Shown: positions 7,880 to 17,251, counted from the stretch's first letter. The stretch: 64,000 bases of DNA from Deltaproteobacteria bacterium (GCA_030694465.1 JAUXYJ010000058.1:62001-126000), one strand, 5' to 3'. The notes: generated by a model not told the origin, from the sequence alone. Translations and numbers: made by a program.

Positions 7880-9199
7880 ATGACGAGCACTTCTCTCACG
7901 TTTGACTCGGTCGAGGCACACCGCGCGTGGCTCGCGTCGCAGAGCGCCCTTCCCGAGGGATTTCGCTGCGCAAACACGCGCTTCGAGTTTGTCCCCGTCG
8001 AGGTGCATAAGCCCTCAAAAATGACCCTCACGTTGATCTCGCTCGATCAGCCGACGGACTCGTTTGCGGCGATGTTTACCCGCAACGCGTTTCCGGGAGC
8101 GCCAGTGATCGTTGGGCGCGCGAGGCTCAGGTCATCACACTGGAGCGCGATCTTGATTAACAACAAGATCTCAAACGTGTGCGCGCCCGACGGAGTCACC
8201 ACCGCAGAGCGCATCTGCGAAGCCCTCGCGACACAGCTCGATATTCCTGTCGACCAAGTGCTCCCGTGCAGCACCGGGGTCATCGGGTGGCAGCTCCCAG
8301 AGAGCGCGATCATCAGCCAATTGCCAAGCGTTGTGAGCGCGCTTCAGTCCGAGAGTGTCTTGCCCGCGGCCGAAGGGATCGTGACCACAGACCTCTATCC
8401 CAAGGTGCGCTCGGTCACCGTGGGCCAGGGGCGCATCGTAGGGATCGCCAAGGGCGCCGGGATGATCGAGCCCAAGCTCGCGACCATGCTGGTCTATCTC
8501 TTGACCGACCTCGACATCGACCGCGAGACGCTGCAGCAGGCGCTCAGAGACGCGGTCGAAGAGAGCTTTCACTGCATGAGCATCGACAGTGACACCAGCA
8601 CGTCGGACACGGTGATCGCGCTCTCTTCGCGACGCAAACCACTAGATCATTTGCAGGACTTTCGCGCTGCTCTTACGCAGGTATGCCGTGACCTTACCGA
8701 GGACATCGTGCGCAACGGCGAGGGCGTCCACCACGTGCTGCGTGTGCACGTCAAGGGCGCGCCGAGCGTCGAGATCGCGCGCGAGGTGGGCAAGTCCATC
8801 GTCAATTCGCCGCTGTTTCAGTGCGCTGTATGTGGCAACGATCCCAACGTCGGCCGCTTGGTCATGGCCATCGGAAAGTACCTCGGCGAGGCCCTCCCTC
8901 ACGCAGACCTCTCGCGCTGCGCGGTCAGCATGGGAGGCTGTGAGCTCTTGCGCGATGGGATCTTTCACTTGGATCCTGCCAGCGAAAACGCACTGGTCGC
9001 GCACATGCGTGCGGCCGAACTCTACGCCTCGGTGCCGCCGCCCGATGGGCTGACCTTCGTGCCCGCCGTGAGATTTCCGCCGCATGAGCGGTGCGTAGAG
9101 ATCACCGTGTCCCTTGGCCTCGGAGAGAGCGAGTGCACAGTCCTAGGCGCAGACCGCACCCACGAATACATCAGCGAAAACGCTGACTATCGCACGTGA
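7880..9199 (+). CDS. argJ: ArgJ-like glutamate N-acetyltransferase / ornithine acetyltransferase, divergent
   Basis: ArgJ moves the acetyl group from N-acetylornithine to glutamate in arginine synthesis and is an autoproteolytic N-terminal nucleophile enzyme. Here the cleavage block reads KGAGMIEPKLATML, with Thr202 as the expected nucleophile. CSTGVIG supplies the oxyanion hole, GNDPNVGR is present, and the protein ends in the family signature THEYISENADYRT. Other hallmark blocks are altered: the usual SGNANA segment reads ISNVCAPDGV and GEGATK reads GEGVHH. Length from ATG 7880 is 439, longer than the usual 400; GTG 7859 is an alternative start. No other arg gene is nearby, so an ArgJ-related side function is possible. 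Confidence 0.8.
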   Translation: MTSTSLTFDSVEAHRAWLASQSALPEGFRCANTRFEFVPVEVHKPSKMTLTLISLDQPTDSFAAMFTRNAFPGAPVIVGRARLRSSHWSAILINNKISNVCAPDGVTTAERICEALATQLDIPVDQVLPCSTGVIGWQLPESAIISQLPSVVSALQSESVLPAAEGIVTTDLYPKVRSVTVGQGRIVGIAKGAGMIEPKLATMLVYLLTDLDIDRETLQQALRDAVEESFHCMSIDSDTSTSDTVIALSSRRKPLDHLQDFRAALTQVCRDLTEDIVRNGEGVHHVLRVHVKGAPSVEIAREVGKSIVNSPLFQCAVCGNDPNVGRLVMAIGKYLGEALPHADLSRCAVSMGGCELLRDGIFHLDPASENALVAHMRAAELYASVPPPDGLTFVPAVRFPPHERCVEITVSLGLGESECTVLGADRTHEYISENADYRT

Positions 9200-9201
9200 T
9201 C

Positions 9202-12200
9202 TTAGCGCACACGCCATGCGCTGACGGCGTGGCTCCCGCGAAGATCTAGCTCATAAAAACCAGCGGTTGCTGTGGCCATCCACGGTTGATGCGTCGACGG
9301 CAGCACGTCGTTGTAGTTGTTGCCGCCGGTCACGACATGGCCCGCAAAGCGAAGCTGCAGAGGCAACCCAAGCTGCGCGCGCGCGACCCGCACACTGAGC
9401 GTACGGTTGCTGTCTGAGCCGACCCAGAAATCACGGCCCTGGACAAACCGATACGCACGCTGCCATTGCGCGCCATCCCAGCGAAAGATCCCGTTAAATG
9501 GCCCCGCGCCGTCGCCCGCGTCGCTCTGTCTTCGCAGCAAGATCGCGTACTCGGCGGCAAACGGCGACGTCGCCGTCTGGCCCGAGTAAGTGAGCCCCGC
9601 GCGAGGCGCTCCTTGGGGCGCAAGCGTGGCACCGCTGGGCTGCAGATAGAGCACGAGGGGACGCGAGGTGGTCGTCTCAAACGCCGGCGAGCTCAGCGCG
9701 AGGTAGACGTATCCGTCGTCCCAATCCAGCGCAAATCGATCCCAGGTGTCATAGCCAATCCCCGGTGTGACTCGCTGCGTGGTCGCAAAGTCGTCTGCGT
9801 CGCGGTCACCGTTGAGCGCGACCGAGGTCCCGCCCGCGGGCAAGCCGCTCAGCGGCAGCACGCGCACGGCGCTGATGTTGACGCGATTGTAGACCCCCGC
9901 CATGCCGCCGTTGCCGCCCGTGTACCTCGCAAAGTGCGACAGGGACGACATATTGATCGCGTCGTTTGAGTTGTCAATTCGCAGGCGATACGCACGATCA
10001 GCCCTTAGCTCTGCGCGCACAAACGTCGAGCCACGGTAGCTGTCCCAGTCTGCTGTGTGTGGCATCGCGATCACGCGCGAAGCCACCTCGCGACCGCCTT
10101 CGAGCTCTTCGATCACCACGCGCTTGACCGCGCAGGTGATGCCCGTTGTAAATCCCCCCGCGCCGTTGCTGTACTCAAGCTGAATCAGGTGTGGCCCCGT
10201 CGCGTTAGGCCGCAGATACGGCACCGTGAGCGTGTGCCCCTCGTCGCCCCACGAGCCATAAAAGGCGCGCCCGTTGCTTGCACCGCGCGTGCCTCCGACG
10301 GCTGTAAAATCAAAGCCCAAATAGCTCTGAACGTGTCGGCTGTCTTCTCCCCAAAAGCACTGGGGCGCGGCGTGCTGCGAGTAGTTGTTGGACGAGGCGA
10401 AGCGCATCGCGACGGTGTAGCAATGGGTCTGCGTTCGCAGCGTGCTCGGGTCCGGATCGTCCCACGTCGCGCGCGACCCATCGAGGTCCTGCGCGACGCG
10501 CACACCGTCACGAAACACGTCAAAACGCACGGCGGATGCCTCTTCGCCCGCGCGATCGAGTGTCAACCGTACGCGTGTCGAGTCCGGAGTGAGCCCCATG
10601 CCGCTGATCACAGGTGTGCGTGGTCCAAACAGCTGACGGTAGTCACTGGTGTCGGTCGCGAAGGTCTCGCGAGAGGCAGGCTCGGCGCGATCTTCGAGCG
10701 CAATTTGCACACGATGCGTGCCCGAGGTCGTGAGCGACGCGAGGTCGATCGGGCCTGCAACGGCGGCGCCATCCACGGTGATCGCGCCCACCTGATAGGC
10801 CCCCGCGGTGTCCGCGGTGACCGCGGGCAAGAGCACTTCGAGCGTGAGCGTGCGGCCGCGAACGCGCAGCCCATCGAGCACCATGCTGTCGGTGTTGGCC
10901 AAGAGCGTGCGGCGAATTTCGCGCGTGACGTAGGGGCGAAAGGTCAGCGAATTGCCTTGTGGAGTGACCCCAAAGAGCACGTCCTGTACCGAGCTGACGT
11001 AGCCCGCGACGGACCAGAGCTGTCGCGCAGAGTTCACCACGGGGCCAGTGGCCGCGCCGTCTTCGAGCCGAGGGTTTCCGGTGACAAACTCGAAGTTCTC
11101 GGCGTTGGTTCGCAAGAGGGCTGCGCTCTGGATCAGCGAGCGCATGGCCCGCGTCGCGACACGATCGTTGCGTACATCCCGCGCGGCGCGAAGCAAGAAC
11201 GCCGTGACAAAAGGCCAGCTCCCGCGGTTGTGATAGATCGCGACCTGCTGCTGTTGCGGCCACAAGACCGCAGGTCCGTCGCCCGTGATCGGGTAGTTTG
11301 CGATGGCATCACGGGCCTCATCAGGCGCCAAAATCCCTAGCGAAACCACAAGCGACGTCCCCAAGAGGTCCCACCGCCGGACCGCGCTCGGGTCCAGCGC
11401 AGTGCTCGAATACGCGGACACATTGCGCACGTCGTTGAGCCAAAATCTCTGTCGAATCGCTGCACGAAGTGCGTCTCGATAGCCCGCATACCGGGTCGCT
11501 GCGGGCGCGTCTCCGCGGGTCATCGCCTCGCGCGCTACGAAGTCGAGCGCCGCCCAGTGGAGCGCGTTGGTCGAGAGTGAGCGAGACGTCGCGAGGAGGG
11601 CGTTGTCGGTGGCGGTAAACCCCGCGTAGCTCTGCTCGCGCCAGTCTAAGAACGAGTGTTCGCCAAAATAGAGGCCCGTTTCGCTGTCAAACACGACGTT
11701 TCTGTCGTGGTCGACCGTGTTCTTGATGGCGAAATAAGCGCGCTCTGTGAAGGTCCTGCGCACGTCGTTGTCGAGCCACGGGATCAGCGCTGTCGCGCCG
11801 AGCGTCCACGCGACGCGATCGGTCGAGACTGGATACGACCCCCCCGTGCCTGTGTCCTGGACGATCTGTTCGTTGGACCCATCGCGACGCGGTGAGAGCT
11901 TAAAAGACAGTGAATTCAGCGCGCGTGTGGGGTCAAGCGCGCCGAGCCCGAGGTGCACCGAGTAGGCAGTGTCGCGCGTCCAGACGTAGGTCCACAGGCG
12001 GCCGGTCTCAAAGCACCCGCCAGTCGGGCAGGGTAGAGGCGCGCCGCGCTCAAACGCGCCGTCACGGATGGCGGGCACGCTGTTTTCGCGGGTCTCTTCG
12101 AGGGCCATGGCATAGAGCCCGTCGAGAAGATCGTTGCGCGTACGCAGCCTTGGCCACTCAGCGCGCTCCTCGATTTGCCTGGGATTATCCGGAAAATTCT

Positions 12201-12531
12201 CACGCCCCGGCCCCTCGCTCTCAAGCCGATACTGCCGCAGACAGCCCTCACGCAGCACGGTCATGCGCGCAGAGCGCCCGCCGCTGGCCATCCACCGATC
12301 GGTCGGCGCGGTGCCCGTCCCACGTGCTTCGACACAGACCCGCGGCGCCGCATCCGAGGGCGAATCGTGCATGAGCGCATCGGTCGGGGCATCCGCCGTC
12401 GCGTCACTGGTGACGGTGTCTAGGCGCAGCGGGGGCGGACTGCAGTGCGCAATAGAAAGCAAAAAACCAGGGACAACGAGAATGTGTCGGCTGGGACGGC
12501 GGCGGATTGGGGCGCTCTGCGGTGCGTTCAC
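9202..12531 (-). CDS. Large exported six-hairpin glycosidase with C-terminal carbohydrate-binding-like domains
   Basis: A protein of 1109 residues starting at GTG 12531, with a hydrophobic signal ending LLSIAHC (an imperfect lipobox). Residues about 95-560 look like an (alpha/alpha)6 glycosidase: GRLWTYVWTRDTAYSVHLGL resembles the WxRD region of GH63-, GH37- and GH78-type enzymes, followed by GGSYPVSTDRVAWTLGA and the acidic FGEHSFLDWREQSY. An Ig/FnIII-like region follows (about 640-740), then a CBM35-like galactose-binding region with NSNDAINMSSLSHFARY, and a last beta domain. Substrate cannot be told. It is convergent with argJ, two bases away, and divergent from the small membrane protein gene at 12620. 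A palindromic element (9561-9576) lies in its 3' part. Confidence 0.75.
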   Translation of the reverse strand: MNAPQSAPIRRRPSRHILVVPGFLLSIAHCSPPPLRLDTVTSDATADAPTDALMHDSPSDAAPRVCVEARGTGTAPTDRWMASGGRSARMTVLREGCLRQYRLESEGPGRENFPDNPRQIEERAEWPRLRTRNDLLDGLYAMALEETRENSVPAIRDGAFERGAPLPCPTGGCFETGRLWTYVWTRDTAYSVHLGLGALDPTRALNSLSFKLSPRRDGSNEQIVQDTGTGGSYPVSTDRVAWTLGATALIPWLDNDVRRTFTERAYFAIKNTVDHDRNVVFDSETGLYFGEHSFLDWREQSYAGFTATDNALLATSRSLSTNALHWAALDFVAREAMTRGDAPAATRYAGYRDALRAAIRQRFWLNDVRNVSAYSSTALDPSAVRRWDLLGTSLVVSLGILAPDEARDAIANYPITGDGPAVLWPQQQQVAIYHNRGSWPFVTAFLLRAARDVRNDRVATRAMRSLIQSAALLRTNAENFEFVTGNPRLEDGAATGPVVNSARQLWSVAGYVSSVQDVLFGVTPQGNSLTFRPYVTREIRRTLLANTDSMVLDGLRVRGRTLTLEVLLPAVTADTAGAYQVGAITVDGAAVAGPIDLASLTTSGTHRVQIALEDRAEPASRETFATDTSDYRQLFGPRTPVISGMGLTPDSTRVRLTLDRAGEEASAVRFDVFRDGVRVAQDLDGSRATWDDPDPSTLRTQTHCYTVAMRFASSNNYSQHAAPQCFWGEDSRHVQSYLGFDFTAVGGTRGASNGRAFYGSWGDEGHTLTVPYLRPNATGPHLIQLEYSNGAGGFTTGITCAVKRVVIEELEGGREVASRVIAMPHTADWDSYRGSTFVRAELRADRAYRLRIDNSNDAINMSSLSHFARYTGGNGGMAGVYNRVNISAVRVLPLSGLPAGGTSVALNGDRDADDFATTQRVTPGIGYDTWDRFALDWDDGYVYLALSSPAFETTTSRPLVLYLQPSGATLAPQGAPRAGLTYSGQTATSPFAAEYAILLRRQSDAGDGAGPFNGIFRWDGAQWQRAYRFVQGRDFWVGSDSNRTLSVRVARAQLGLPLQLRFAGHVVTGGNNYNDVLPSTHQPWMATATAGFYELDLRGSHAVSAWRVR
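9561..9576. repeat. Palindromic element, variant ACGGCGACGTCGCCGT
   Basis: A perfect 16-base palindrome with the shared GGCGACGTCGCC core but different outer bases, inside the glycosidase gene. On the minus strand it encodes TATSP. The compensating change at both ends keeps the palindrome intact, which suggests that the symmetry itself is maintained. Confidence 0.6.
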
Positions 12532-12619
12532 CCAAGGGAGTGTAAGTCATGTTTGTGCGTCTGCCGTGCGCAGGGCTCTTGCGTGCACCGGGAGATCAAG
12601 GCTAACTCCCGGCCTTCTC

Positions 12620-12880
12620 ATGGGCGCACCGCACACCGATCACGAACACGACGAGCACGACGACCACAACGATCATGGGCACGAGGACCCTCACGAGGCC
12701 CCCGATGCCGATGAAGCGACGATTCGTACCCCGCTGTGGCTCCCCTTCGTGGGCTTGTCCCTCTTGCTTGTGATCGCGATGGGGACGTTTATGTTCATCT
12801 CGCCAGGCAATTGGGCGCGAGGCGCCGCGACGGCCGGCGACGGTGGCGGCGACGACGCGAGCGCGGCTCCAGCAAACTGA
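12620..12880 (+). CDS. Small single-span membrane protein with His/Asp-rich N-terminus
   Basis: An 86-residue protein from ATG 12620; a longer open frame exists upstream but overlaps the divergent glycosidase gene. Residues 6-32 are almost only His, Asp and Glu (HTDHEHDEHDDHNDHGHEDP). One clear transmembrane helix (WLPFVGLSLLLVIAMGTFMF) follows, then a short Gly/Asp-rich tail. The His-rich part could bind divalent metals; this is inference. It resembles the His-rich tails on the respiratory subunits at 30-40 kb. Its stop is 70 bases before gcvH. Confidence 0.65.
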   Translation: MGAPHTDHEHDEHDDHNDHGHEDPHEAPDADEATIRTPLWLPFVGLSLLLVIAMGTFMFISPGNWARGAATAGDGGGDDASAAPAN

Positions 12881-12950
12881 GCGGTCTCGCACATCGCGTA
12901 TGCTCCGACGTTGACCAGAGTGTCTGCGACAGAGTACGAACCTCCGCGCA

Positions 12951-13334
12951 ATGGCGAATTTTCCCTCTGATCTGCTCTACACCAAAGACCACGAGTGGGC
13001 TCGTGTTGACGGCAACAAAGTGCGCGTGGGAATCACGCAGCACGCGGTCGATCAGCTCGGTGACATCACGCTCGTTAACTTCGACCTCAAGGTGGGCTCG
13101 ACGCTCACCGAGGGCGCCGCGTTTGGGACCGTCGAGTCCGTCAAAGCGGTCAGCGATTTGTTCGCGCCGCTCAGTGGCACGATCGTCGAGATCAACAGCG
13201 CCCTCGACGCGAGCCCCGAGCTCATCAACGACAGCCCCTACGACAAGGGCTGGATGGTTGTGATCGAGGTCAGCGGCGCGGTGAGCGGCCTGATGGACCC
13301 CGCTGCGTACAGCGCGCACGTCGAAGCGGGCTGA
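12951..13334 (+). CDS. gcvH: Glycine cleavage system H protein
   Basis: The lipoyl carrier of the glycine cleavage system, which shuttles the aminomethyl group between the P, T and L proteins. The protein has 127 residues, the usual length. It opens with LYTKDHEWARVDG and contains ITQHAVDQLGDIT and the lipoylation loop GTVESVKAVSDL, with Lys65 as the modified residue. PYDKGWMVVIE, near the C-terminus, is also typical. gcvPA follows after 93 bases in the same direction. No glycine-riboswitch-like fold was seen in the short leader. Confidence 0.96.
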   Translation: MANFPSDLLYTKDHEWARVDGNKVRVGITQHAVDQLGDITLVNFDLKVGSTLTEGAAFGTVESVKAVSDLFAPLSGTIVEINSALDASPELINDSPYDKGWMVVIEVSGAVSGLMDPAAYSAHVEAG

Positions 13335-13427
13335 GATTTCGCACGCCAAGATGTGATCGGTTCGAACGACCTGTGCGAGCAGAGACTTCACGGCGCCAAG
13401 CTGTGGTAGAGAGTCGCCGCAAAGCGC

Positions 13428-14786
13428 ATGCGATACATCCCGCACACCCAGGCCGAAATTCGCGAAATGCTCGAGGTCATCGGCGTGGCCTCTGTCGACG
13501 CTCTCTTCGATGTGGTCCCTGAAAAAGGCCGACTGCGTCGCGAGCTCGCCATTGAGTCCGCCATGGACGAGGTCACGCTCTCAAGCCATCTTGAGACGCT
13601 CGCCAACAAGAACGACGCGACGCGCGCGTTGTCGTTTTTGGGCGCGGGGATCTACGACCACCACGTCCCTGCGATGGTCGATCAGATGCTCACCCGCGGC
13701 GAGTGGCTCACGGCCTACACGCCGTACCAGCCCGAGGTTTCGCAAGGAACTTTGCAGGCCATTTTCGAATTTCAGACCATCGTGTCTGAGCTCTTGGGTC
13801 TGCCCATCGCCAACGCGAGCATGTACGACGGCGCCTCTGCGCTCGCCGAAGCTGCGCTGATGGCCCGAAGGCTCACCAAGAAAAACACCGTGGTCGCCTC
13901 GCGCGCGGTGCATCCCGAATACCGCGAGGTCGTGCAGACCTACCTCGCAGGGATCGACAGCGCAAAATACGTGGAGATTCCCTATGGTCCTGACGGATTG
14001 ACTGATCAAGCGGCCCTCGCCGAGGCGCTCGCCGCGGGCGACGTCGCGTGTGTCCTCGTGGGCTATCCCAACATCTTTGGCCAGGTCGAAGATCTCCGTG
14101 CCATCAGCGAAAAAGCTCACCAACATGAGGCTCTCTGTGTGAGTGCCACGCCCGAGACCCAGGCCCTCTCGATCCTCGAGTCCCCTGGCGCGCTTGGGGT
14201 AGACATCGCGGTGGGCGAGGGACAACCCCTCGGAATCCCTCCGCAATTGGGCGGTCCCGGCTGCGGCCTCTTCGCCTGTCGCAACACCCGCGAGATGCTG
14301 CAAAACATCCCCGGCCGTCTGTGCGGCGAGACCGTCGACGCAGAGAACAAGCGCGGGTTTGTCCTCACGCTCTCGACCCGTGAGCAACACATCCGCCGCG
14401 ATAAAGCCACGAGTAACATCTGCACCAACCACGGCCTGATGGCGCTGTCGATCACCATCCGTATGTGCCTTCTTGGCAAGCAGGGCTACGTAGAGCTAGG
14501 CAAGCTCTGTCTGTCCAAGAGCGAGTACCTCAAGGCCAAGCTCAAAGCAGCAGGGTTTTCGCTGCTCTTTGATGGGCCGACCTTCAACGAGTTCGCGGTG
14601 CGCCGTCGCGCAGGTGGCAAGGCCGCCCCAGCCCTCGCCGCCCTCGCCGCCCGCGGGATCCTCGGCGGGGTTGACCTCGGGCGCTTCTACCCCGAGCACG
14701 ACGACTGCATGCTCATCGCGGTCACCGAGAAGCACACCCGCGAAGACCTCGATCGCCTCGTGAGCGAGCTCGTCTCGATCGGCTGA
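13428..14786 (+). CDS. gcvPA: Glycine dehydrogenase (decarboxylating) subunit 1
   Basis: This is the N-terminal half-protein of the split P protein. In two-subunit systems it pairs with GcvPB, which carries the PLP lysine, to decarboxylate glycine and load the H protein. Typical features are the opening MRYIPHTQAEIREMLEVIG, FLGAGIYDHHVPAMVDQML, the AYTPYQPEVSQGTLQAIFEFQT block and the late TSNICTNHGLMAL segment. Length is 452, as expected. gcvPB and gcvT are not adjacent: the next gene is an L,D-transpeptidase. The rest of the system must lie elsewhere in the genome. Confidence 0.95.
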   Translation: MRYIPHTQAEIREMLEVIGVASVDALFDVVPEKGRLRRELAIESAMDEVTLSSHLETLANKNDATRALSFLGAGIYDHHVPAMVDQMLTRGEWLTAYTPYQPEVSQGTLQAIFEFQTIVSELLGLPIANASMYDGASALAEAALMARRLTKKNTVVASRAVHPEYREVVQTYLAGIDSAKYVEIPYGPDGLTDQAALAEALAAGDVACVLVGYPNIFGQVEDLRAISEKAHQHEALCVSATPETQALSILESPGALGVDIAVGEGQPLGIPPQLGGPGCGLFACRNTREMLQNIPGRLCGETVDAENKRGFVLTLSTREQHIRRDKATSNICTNHGLMALSITIRMCLLGKQGYVELGKLCLSKSEYLKAKLKAAGFSLLFDGPTFNEFAVRRRAGGKAAPALAALAARGILGGVDLGRFYPEHDDCMLIAVTEKHTREDLDRLVSELVSIG

Positions 14787-14851
14787 GACAAGCGCACCGA
14801 CTGCCAAAAATTGGCGGCACACTCTGTAGGTGCAGTACGCTCTGGTTACAC

Positions 14852-16180
14852 ATGATCAACCGTACAGTGGTCGCCAAGATTCTCTGCTCCTCTTCTGCGC
14901 TTGTCGCGGGACTTTGGTGTGGATTTTCGCTCCTGCGACCCGCGGTGGGGCACGCAGACGTGGCCAACTGGGAGGTCCCTCGCGAAGGTCCGCTCCCTCA
15001 AGGCGCGCGCTCGTTTGTCGTGACAGACCTGCAGCACGCGCCGGTGTTTGCCAACGCAGGCATGACCGATCAGCTCATGGGGCACGTGGGATACGGCGCA
15101 GCCATCGCTGTGCACAGCCCCAGGTCTGGGCGGGGCTGCCGCGCGCAGTGGTTGCAGACGGAGGGCGGCTGGGTCTGTGGCGATCGCGGCATGCTCTCGG
15201 TGAGAGCGCCCACGCAGCGCGACGGGATCCCCGACGGAGACGAGGCGCTGCCGTGGGCTTACAGCTTCACCGGGCGTGACGATGTGCGCGCGTATCGCAA
15301 CGAGAACGCAGCGCTCACGCTGTCTCAAGACCCCGCGGAGTTTCAGGTCTGGGAGCGCAACTGGGGCTTCGCCGTCGAGTCGGTGATCGGCGCGGGCGAG
15401 GGGCGTGTACTGCGCACTCGGGGAGGCTTCTATGTGCGCCGTCGGGATGTCTACCGCGCTGCGCCCACGAGCTTCTCGGGGGCTGCTTTTCGCACGCTCG
15501 AGGGCACCGAGCGAGGGATCGCGTTTGGCTGGGTCGCCCTGGGTGCCACGCGGCGCTACGAGCAGCCCGAAGAGCGCGGCGCGAGCACATTGCTCCCGCG
15601 CTTGTCGGTCGTGCGTGTGTATGGCGTCCATGGTCGCGGTCGTCGCGCCATGGCGCGCATCGGCGACAGCGCGTGGGCGCGCGCAGATCACCTGCGCTGG
15701 GTCGCCCCAGAGCCACCCCCTGCGAGCGTCAATGTGCAGGCCCGTGAGCGATGGATCGACGTGGATATCGCCTCGCAGACCTTGATCGCATACGAGGGCG
15801 CCGAGCCTGTGTATGCCACGATGGTCTCGACGGGTGCAGAGCGGTTTGCGACCGCAACGGGGAGCTTTCGCGTGTGGGGCAAGTACCTCGCACACACGAT
15901 GGACAACACCGAGAACCAATCGCTGCCCAACCACTTTCGCTTGGGCGATGTTCCCTATGTGCAGTTCTTTGACGGCGACCGAGGGCTGCACGGGGTCTAC
16001 TGGCACGACCAGTTTGGCACGCCAAGGTCACACGGATGCGTCAACCTCGCGCCCAACGACGCGCGCTGGCTCTTTCGGTTTACCGCACAACCGCTGCCCC
16101 CAGGGTGGATCTCACGCGCGACCGCGTCCGCAGACTCGACGCTCATTCGTGTGCGCGGGCGGTACGCTTTCAACCGATAG
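14852..16180 (+). CDS. L,D-transpeptidase (YkuD domain), exported
   Basis: A 442-residue protein with an N-terminal signal or anchor (CSSSALVAGLWCGFSLL). The C-terminal YkuD domain, about residues 300-425, carries GLHGVYWHDQFGTPRSHGCV: the conserved His and the catalytic Cys396 of the SHGC motif. These enzymes form 3-3 peptidoglycan cross-links or attach proteins to meso-diaminopimelate in the periplasm. The first 290 residues include SH3-like beta segments and may bind the cell wall. It is 65 bases after gcvPA but functionally unrelated to it. Confidence in the family is high; the cross-link made is not known. Confidence 0.9.
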   Translation: MINRTVVAKILCSSSALVAGLWCGFSLLRPAVGHADVANWEVPREGPLPQGARSFVVTDLQHAPVFANAGMTDQLMGHVGYGAAIAVHSPRSGRGCRAQWLQTEGGWVCGDRGMLSVRAPTQRDGIPDGDEALPWAYSFTGRDDVRAYRNENAALTLSQDPAEFQVWERNWGFAVESVIGAGEGRVLRTRGGFYVRRRDVYRAAPTSFSGAAFRTLEGTERGIAFGWVALGATRRYEQPEERGASTLLPRLSVVRVYGVHGRGRRAMARIGDSAWARADHLRWVAPEPPPASVNVQARERWIDVDIASQTLIAYEGAEPVYATMVSTGAERFATATGSFRVWGKYLAHTMDNTENQSLPNHFRLGDVPYVQFFDGDRGLHGVYWHDQFGTPRSHGCVNLAPNDARWLFRFTAQPLPPGWISRATASADSTLIRVRGRYAFNR

Positions 16181-16234
16181 AGCTCTCCCCTTCGCGTGAC
16201 CTTCGCGCACAAGAGCGCTACACCCCAACGCTCC

Positions 16235-17242
16235 ATGAAACTCGTGCTATCCCGACCCGTTCGCGCTTCGCTGTTGTCCCTCATCGCGCTCGCGCTCGCG
16301 CAGTGCTCGCCGTCCCCGTCGCCGACGCCGGACGTGGTGACTGCAACCGACAGCGGGGGAGCCGGGGATGCCGGGGAAGGGCTCGACGGCGGGCAGACCG
16401 CTGACGCGGCGGACACCGAGGTCGCGACGCAGTCGGACAGCGGACGAAATCCCTTAATCGTTGCAAGACCTTATCGTGTGAGGGCGCCCGAAGGCGTGGA
16501 CCGCACGATGCCGCTGCCGTTGGTGCTCTTGCTGCACGGTTATGGGGCGAGCGGCGCGCTGCAAGACTCGTATTTCGGGATGAGTGACCAAGTGACCGCG
16601 CGGAGGTTTTTGCTCGCCATGCCCGACGGCACCATGGACGCCATGTCCAACCGCTTCTGGAACGCCAGCGACGCCTGCTGCAACTTTGGCCGGAGCGCCG
16701 TCGACGACGTGGCCTATTTGCGCGCAGTGATCGACGACATGGGCACGCGCTATGCGGTCGACCCAGCGCGAATCTTTGTCGTGGGACACTCCAATGGCGG
16801 GTTTATGGGTTTGCGTCTCGCGTGCGAGATGAGCGACCGAATCGCAGGCGTCGTGAGCCTCGCGGGCGCCGGCTTCAGCGTCGCTTCACGCTGCACTCCC
16901 GCGCGCGCCGTCAATATTCTTCAGGTCCATGGGACCGCGGACGCGACCGTGCTCTATCCCGGTGGGCTGTTTGGAACCGCGCGCTATCCCGGCGCCGAGC
17001 AGACCGTGGGCGACTGGGCCGCGCGCAACGGCTGTGGCATGACCCGCGTGAGCAGCGGCGCAGACCTCGATCTGGACACGGGCCTCCCTGGCGCAGACAC
17101 CACCCGCACAGCCCACGAAATGTGCCGACCCGGTGGCGCCGCAGAGCTCTGGCGGATTAACAACGGCGGGCATATTCCCGCGCTTCCGCCTACATGGTCG
17201 ACCCAAGTGATCGACTGGCTCTACGCCCACGCGCGCTCGTGA
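16235..17242 (+). CDS. Lipoprotein esterase of the PHB depolymerase / feruloyl esterase (LpqC) family
   Basis: The start at ATG 16235 gives the signal MKLVLSRPVRASLLSLIALALAQC... with a cysteine just after it; GTG 16196 is an upstream alternative. After a Ser/Pro/Asp-rich linker comes an alpha/beta hydrolase: PLVLLLHGYGASG (oxyanion), FLLAMPDG, the WNASDACCNFG segment typical of LpqC-type enzymes, and the nucleophile block VVGHSNGGFMGL with Ser in GHSNG. LQVHGTADATV holds the likely acid residue and INNGGHIPAL the His. It probably hydrolyses an extracellular ester such as a polyhydroxyalkanoate or feruloyl sugar. A palindromic element lies just after its stop. Confidence 0.88.
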   Translation: MKLVLSRPVRASLLSLIALALAQCSPSPSPTPDVVTATDSGGAGDAGEGLDGGQTADAADTEVATQSDSGRNPLIVARPYRVRAPEGVDRTMPLPLVLLLHGYGASGALQDSYFGMSDQVTARRFLLAMPDGTMDAMSNRFWNASDACCNFGRSAVDDVAYLRAVIDDMGTRYAVDPARIFVVGHSNGGFMGLRLACEMSDRIAGVVSLAGAGFSVASRCTPARAVNILQVHGTADATVLYPGGLFGTARYPGAEQTVGDWAARNGCGMTRVSSGADLDLDTGLPGADTTRTAHEMCRPGGAAELWRINNGGHIPALPPTWSTQVIDWLYAHARS

Positions 17243-17251
17243 GGCACCGCC

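Noticed and set aside
12134-12619. N-terminal extension of the small His-rich membrane protein
   Set aside because: It would overlap the 5' part of the divergent glycosidase gene, and ATG 12620 gives a sensible protein alone.
12881-12950. Glycine riboswitch before gcvH
   Set aside because: The leader is only 70 bases and lacks the tandem aptamer motifs.
13359-13367. GGTTCGAAC resembling a tRNA T-loop
   Set aside because: No acceptor stem, D-loop or anticodon arm can be folded around it.
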